Shown: positions 54,975-58,333 of the stretch, piece after piece | Numbering within the stretch: the stretch's first letter is position 1 | How the letters are laid out: each line of letters begins with the position of its first letter | DNA from: Comamonadaceae bacterium | GTDB taxonomy: Bacteria > Pseudomonadota > Gammaproteobacteria > Burkholderiales > Burkholderiaceae_C | Direction of reading: 5' to 3' | NCBI GenBank assembly: GCA_947448745.1 | Contig: CANFOQ010000012.1 | Location: 1-58,333, forward strand | DNA length: 58,333 nt | The notes under the pieces: generated by a model | Databases searched by the model: none | Told to the model about the DNA's origin: nothing | What the model saw: the letters and a program-made list of their open reading frames with translations, nothing else | Program-made: the position numbers and the translations under genes

Positions 54975-55772
54975 TTACTGATTCTTCAAAAGCTGAGATG
55001 CATCAAACCCTGTTTGAGTTTTTAATTTTTCGTATATTTGATTCGAAACCAACTTGAGTTCTTTTGCTTTTTCAGATGAATTTTTCGTTTGTTGGAAAAG
55101 GGTATTAATGGCCGAAATACATTGATAACTCGGATGCGAAGATGACCAACAAACATTTGAATCATCAAGCATAGATGCAAATGCCATTGCCATCAACTTT
55201 AACTCTATATTCTCTAAATGCTTAGATTCAATAAAAGTATCACTAGATTGATTGATCTTTTGCAAAGAGAAATCATCAATTCGCATGCACTGCCTGACTC
55301 GAGGAGTCCCTATTAACAATCCATCCCCAATACAGATCAGTTTGATTTTTTCGCCCTTTTTTAAGGAGGCCAAAAAATTAACATAACCATCCGCCATAGA
55401 TGCATGAGGTGACATGAATGAGTTCTGATTGCCTTGAAATTTGATGTAATAGCTTTCGCCGATACCTCTATCAACCGATCCAACCACCCCTTCAATCAAT
55501 ATCGTTTTTTTAAGGAACTTTAAATCTGCAGCAACTTCATTTTTTTCATATTCTCTTTGTAAATCGACTGCATTTATTTTAACAATATCACCGGTTATTT
55601 TTCTCATTTGTTCATCGCCAACTTCACTTCCATCTAATTCAGTCTTGACATGGTCTAGAAGCAGGTTTTTATAAATCAGATTTTCTTGCTGATTAAGAAC
55701 ATATTGCTTCTCGCCACTGCAAGCTGCAAGCGTCGTAAAAACAAAAAATATATTTAGAAAATAGATTTTCAT
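54975..55772 (-). CDS. Putative OB-fold-like lipoprotein, unknown function
   Basis: A 265-residue protein with a lipoprotein signal (FLNIFFVFTTLAAC, lipobox LAAC, Cys18). The central part (about residues 65-165: VDLQREYEKNEVAADLKFLKKTILIEGVVGSV; KKGEKIKLICIGDGLLIGTPRVRQCM) resembles the tRNA_anti-like OB-fold domain found in small lipoproteins. The C-terminal 90 residues are helical and unassigned. The DNA is much more AT-rich than the core genes, suggesting transfer. The ATG directly follows the stop of the upstream membrane-protein gene, so the two are translationally coupled. Confidence 0.75.
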   Translation of the reverse strand: MKIYFLNIFFVFTTLAACSGEKQYVLNQQENLIYKNLLLDHVKTELDGSEVGDEQMRKITGDIVKINAVDLQREYEKNEVAADLKFLKKTILIEGVVGSVDRGIGESYYIKFQGNQNSFMSPHASMADGYVNFLASLKKGEKIKLICIGDGLLIGTPRVRQCMRIDDFSLQKINQSSDTFIESKHLENIELKLMAMAFASMLDDSNVCWSSSHPSYQCISAINTLFQQTKNSSEKAKELKLVSNQIYEKLKTQTGFDASQLLKNQ

Positions 55773-56396
55773 TTAACTTGCCTCTGTATTTAATTCCTCT
55801 GGAATTTTATAAATTGCCAACAATTCTTTGAGTTGCATTTCGTATTTTTCACATTCAATAATGAGAGTATTTAAATTAAATTCTATTTGATTTCTTTTTT
55901 TAACAAATTCTTTGAATGTTTCTTCACCACCATAACCACATTTACTGCAAGGATGAGGGTTTATTTTTACTAAATTTCTTTCAGCTTGCTCTTCTAAAGT
56001 ATTTATTTTTAGTCTGATCGCATCTATCAACGCAGTTAAAGCAGCTATACGGACCGAAACTTGCGCATAAGTGGCTTGCTTGGCTTGAGATTTAGCAGAA
56101 TCTGCCAATGCCTTTTGGGTTTCTATGAGTTCTTCTTTTTGCAGTTTGACTGTCTGAGTGAGCCAATAAAACGCTGCGAAGGCCACCAGGGGATTAAGCA
56201 TGCCGCCCATGTAGTCACCAAACTGACCCCATGCTTCAGCATCCTTTGAAATTGATCCTGAATTGAATCCCCCAAACCAAGCCACATAAATGCAGACTGG
56301 AATAAGAATTAGCAAAGCGACGAGCAAATTCCAAGTGCGGATATGCGAACCCAACTGATCTAGTTTTTGATCTGAACTCAATTTTGGTTTTCTCAT
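55773..56396 (-). CDS. Two-helix membrane protein resembling putative abortive-infection (putAbiC) N-terminus
   Basis: A 207-residue protein with two transmembrane helices (about residues 22-44 and 63-82), the block WGQFGDYMGGMLNPLVAFAAF and a following coiled coil (LQKEELIETQKALADSAKSQAKQA). This layout is what I recall from the N-terminal part of PF16872 (putAbiC) proteins. The C-terminal part has a zinc-like CSKCGYGG and further helices. It is shorter than full putAbiC proteins. AT-rich DNA; an AGGGG site precedes the ATG. First gene of a pair with the lipoprotein. Function not established. Confidence 0.72.
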   Translation of the reverse strand: MRKPKLSSDQKLDQLGSHIRTWNLLVALLILIPVCIYVAWFGGFNSGSISKDAEAWGQFGDYMGGMLNPLVAFAAFYWLTQTVKLQKEELIETQKALADSAKSQAKQATYAQVSVRIAALTALIDAIRLKINTLEEQAERNLVKINPHPCSKCGYGGEETFKEFVKKRNQIEFNLNTLIIECEKYEMQLKELLAIYKIPEELNTEAS

Positions 56397-56517
56397 TCCC
56401 GCCCCTCACATGTGTTGCATCCCATGCACCCGCAAGCGGCTCTTGCAAGAACATATCTTGCAATTACTATAGCTTAATCAATGAAATAATTTAAATATTT
56501 ATAGCTCAATATTGAAG

Positions 56518-56537
56518 GAGAGGGGCTCTGCCCTCTC
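56518..56537 (-). terminator. Possible terminator hairpin after the acyl-CoA dehydrogenase gene
   Basis: GAGAGGG (56518-56524) pairs with CCCTCTC (56531-56537), loop of 6 bases, about 20 bases beyond the dehydrogenase stop. No long T-run follows on the minus strand (only TTC then AT-rich sequence), so termination strength is uncertain. The AT-rich 56461-56515 stretch beyond it may hold the promoter of the membrane-protein gene. Confidence 0.4.
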
Positions 56538-56557
56538 TTCCTGGCTTACTCGGTTGC

Positions 56558-58333
56558 TTAAAACGCCTCCAAGGCCATGGCGGTCACGCTGTCCGCGCCT
56601 TCCACAATGCCGTCGCGCACACCGGGTGCTTTGCTGAGAATATGGTCGGCGTAGAAACGCGCGGTGGTCATCTTGGCCTGCATGAAGGCGTCGTCACCCC
56701 GGCCCAACAAAGCATGGGCGGCCAAGAAGCTGCGGGCCATTTGCCAGCCGGCCACCACATTGCCGGCCAACATCAGGTAGGGCACGCTGCCCGCATAGGC
56801 GGCGTTGGGGTTGTTGGCAGAGGCTTGCACGATGAAGTCCACCACGTCCAACAAGGCTTGACGACCGGCGGCCAAGCGTTTGGCGATGGCCAGCGCATCA
56901 GCGGTGCCCAGTTTGTGCAAAGCAGCTTCGGTGGTTTGCATTTGCGCGGCCAAGGCCTTGGGTGTTTGACCACCATCACGTGCGGTTTTGCGGCCCACCA
57001 AATCGTTGGCTTGAATCGCGGTGGTGCCTTCGTAAATGGTCAGGATTTTCGCGTCGCGGTAGTACTGCGCGGCACCGGTTTCTTCAATGAAGCCCATGCC
57101 GCCGTGCACTTGCACACCCAGTGAAGTGACTTCCAAACTCATCTCGGTGCTGTAGCCCTTGACCAGCGGCACCATGAATTCATACACCGCTTGGTTTTGT
57201 TTGCGCGTCTCGGCGTCGGGGTGGTGGTGCGCGGCGTCATAGGCGGCGGCAGCTACCGATGCCATGGCGCGGCAACCTTCGGTGTAAGCCCGCATCGTCA
57301 TCAGCATGCGGCGCACATCGGGGTGGTGAATGATGGGTGCAGCGGCCTTGATGCTGCCGTCGACGGGGCGGCTTTGCACGCGGTCACGCGCATATTGCGT
57401 GGCCTTTTGATAAGCACGATCGGCCACCGAAATGCCTTGCACACCCACCGCATAGCGGGCCGCGTTCATCATGATGAACATGTATTCCAAGCCACGGTTT
57501 TCTTGGCCCACCAAGTAGCCCACAGCACCGCCGTGGTCGCCGTATTGCAGCACCGCGGTGGGGCTGGCTTTGATGCCCATTTTGTGTTCGATGCTGACGC
57601 AGTGCACATCGTTGCGAGCGCCCAATGAGCCGTCTTTGTTGACCATGAATTTGGGCACGACAAACAAGCTGATGCCCTTCACGCCTTCGGGCGCACCGGT
57701 GATGCGGGCCAACACCAAATGCACGATGTTGTCGGCCATGTCGTGCTCACCAAAGGTGATGTAAATCTTGGTGCCAAACACTTTGTAGGTGCCGTCGGCT
57801 TGCGGCTCGGCGCGGGACCGCACCATCGACAAATCCGAGCCGGCTTGCGGCTCGGTCAGGTTCATCGTGCCGGTCCATTCACCGCTCACCAATTTTTCAA
57901 GGTAGGTGGCTTTGAGTTCATCCGAGCCCGCCGTCAGCAAAGCTTCGATGGCCCCATCGGTCAGCAGTGGGCACAACGCAAAACTCATGTTGGCCGCGTT
58001 CAGCATTTCAATGCAAGCCGCGCCAATGGTTTTGGGCAGGCCTTGGCCGCCAAAGTCGGCGGGGTGTTGCAAACCTTGCCAACCGCCTTCGGCGTATTGT
58101 TTGTAGGCTTGTTTGAAACCAGGCGTGGTGGTCACCACACCGGCTTTCCATGACGAGGGGTTTTTGTCGCCTTCCCAGTTCAGCGGCGCCACCACGTCTT
58201 GGTTGAAGCGTGCGCATTCTTCCAACACGGCTTGCGCGGTTTCCATACCAGCTTCTTCAAAGCCAGGAATTTGGGCGATCTCGTCCAAGGCAGCCAAGTG
58301 CTGCATGTTGAACAACATGTCTTTGACGGGGGC
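56558..58333 (-). CDS. Acyl-CoA dehydrogenase, long form (cut by window end)
   Basis: FAD enzyme that introduces the 2,3-double bond in acyl-CoA during beta-oxidation. The frame stays open to the last base (APVKDMLFNMQHLAAL), so a few N-terminal residues are missing; about 591 are present. Blocks: MNLTEPQAGSDLSMVRS (FAD/substrate), KIYITFGEHD, SLEVTSLGVQVHGGMGF and ILTIYEGTTAIQANDL, where the glutamate is the expected catalytic base. The long form carries an extra C-terminal domain (PF12806 type). Chain-length preference is unknown. Confidence 0.95.
   Translation of the reverse strand, partial: APVKDMLFNMQHLAALDEIAQIPGFEEAGMETAQAVLEECARFNQDVVAPLNWEGDKNPSSWKAGVVTTTPGFKQAYKQYAEGGWQGLQHPADFGGQGLPKTIGAACIEMLNAANMSFALCPLLTDGAIEALLTAGSDELKATYLEKLVSGEWTGTMNLTEPQAGSDLSMVRSRAEPQADGTYKVFGTKIYITFGEHDMADNIVHLVLARITGAPEGVKGISLFVVPKFMVNKDGSLGARNDVHCVSIEHKMGIKASPTAVLQYGDHGGAVGYLVGQENRGLEYMFIMMNAARYAVGVQGISVADRAYQKATQYARDRVQSRPVDGSIKAAAPIIHHPDVRRMLMTMRAYTEGCRAMASVAAAAYDAAHHHPDAETRKQNQAVYEFMVPLVKGYSTEMSLEVTSLGVQVHGGMGFIEETGAAQYYRDAKILTIYEGTTAIQANDLVGRKTARDGGQTPKALAAQMQTTEAALHKLGTADALAIAKRLAAGRQALLDVVDFIVQASANNPNAAYAGSVPYLMLAGNVVAGWQMARSFLAAHALLGRGDDAFMQAKMTTARFYADHILSKAPGVRDGIVEGADSVTAMALEAF

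Overview
The window is a chromosomal segment of a betaproteobacterium, most likely a member of the Burkholderiales, family Comamonadaceae (a Limnohabitans/Rhodoferax-like freshwater bacterium). This is inferred from protein style and from gene orders such as tpiA-secG-tRNA-Leu-nuoABCDEFGHIJKLMN and metZ-purF-cvpA-SPOR-folC; no database search was possible. Nearly all of it is dense core genome. Both ends cut genes: glnS at the left, an acyl-CoA dehydrogenase at the right.

Layout. 1-2375: end of glnS, a short-chain dehydrogenase, a 47-residue protein and a DUF1178 protein. 2421-16766: the complete 14-gene complex I operon on the minus strand, led by tRNA-Leu(GAG), secG and tpiA. 18179-20801: rpsO-pnp, with a -10 box inside the stop of the preceding gene and two strong hairpins between the two genes. 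20889-24481: an aminotransferase, an orphan branched-chain-type binding protein and tsaD. 24482-25051: the only long gene-free stretch, holding a structured 511-bp repeat element that looks like a transposase-less RAYT/IS200-type element. 25052-33732 (mostly plus strand): ybiB-cobA, prfB with its +1 frameshift site, pepN-fbp, a second orphan binding protein, a small unknown protein and gloA.

33741-37913 is accessory-like: a ribbon-helix-helix protein, a GMC dehydrogenase with a Tat-exported small subunit but no cytochrome, and a divergent gene for a protein with about twenty 12-residue repeats that I do not recognise. 37931-43428 holds a CNNM/CorC protein, apaH, rhlE, dcd and a BMP-type binding protein. 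A tRNA-Ala/Glu/Asp operon with its own promoter and terminator follows, then gltX-metZ and purF-cvpA-SPOR-folC. 50605-53955 holds a glycine-zipper protein, argG-ppnP and a nitronate monooxygenase-like enzyme.

54011-56557 is a visibly AT-rich island: a truncated antitoxin-like fragment, a BrnT-type toxin with a CopG-type antitoxin, and a translationally coupled pair coding for an OB-fold-like lipoprotein and a two-helix membrane protein resembling the N-terminus of putative abortive-infection (putAbiC) proteins. This pair, the 12-residue repeat protein and the repeat element at 24504-25014 are the best candidates for undescribed biology.

Functionally the window combines aerobic respiration (complex I), central carbon metabolism (tpiA, fbp), translation and RNA turnover (glnS, gltX, prfB, rpsO, pnp, rhlE, tsaD, four tRNAs), nucleotide metabolism (purF, dcd, ppnP) and methionine, arginine, folate and siroheme synthesis.
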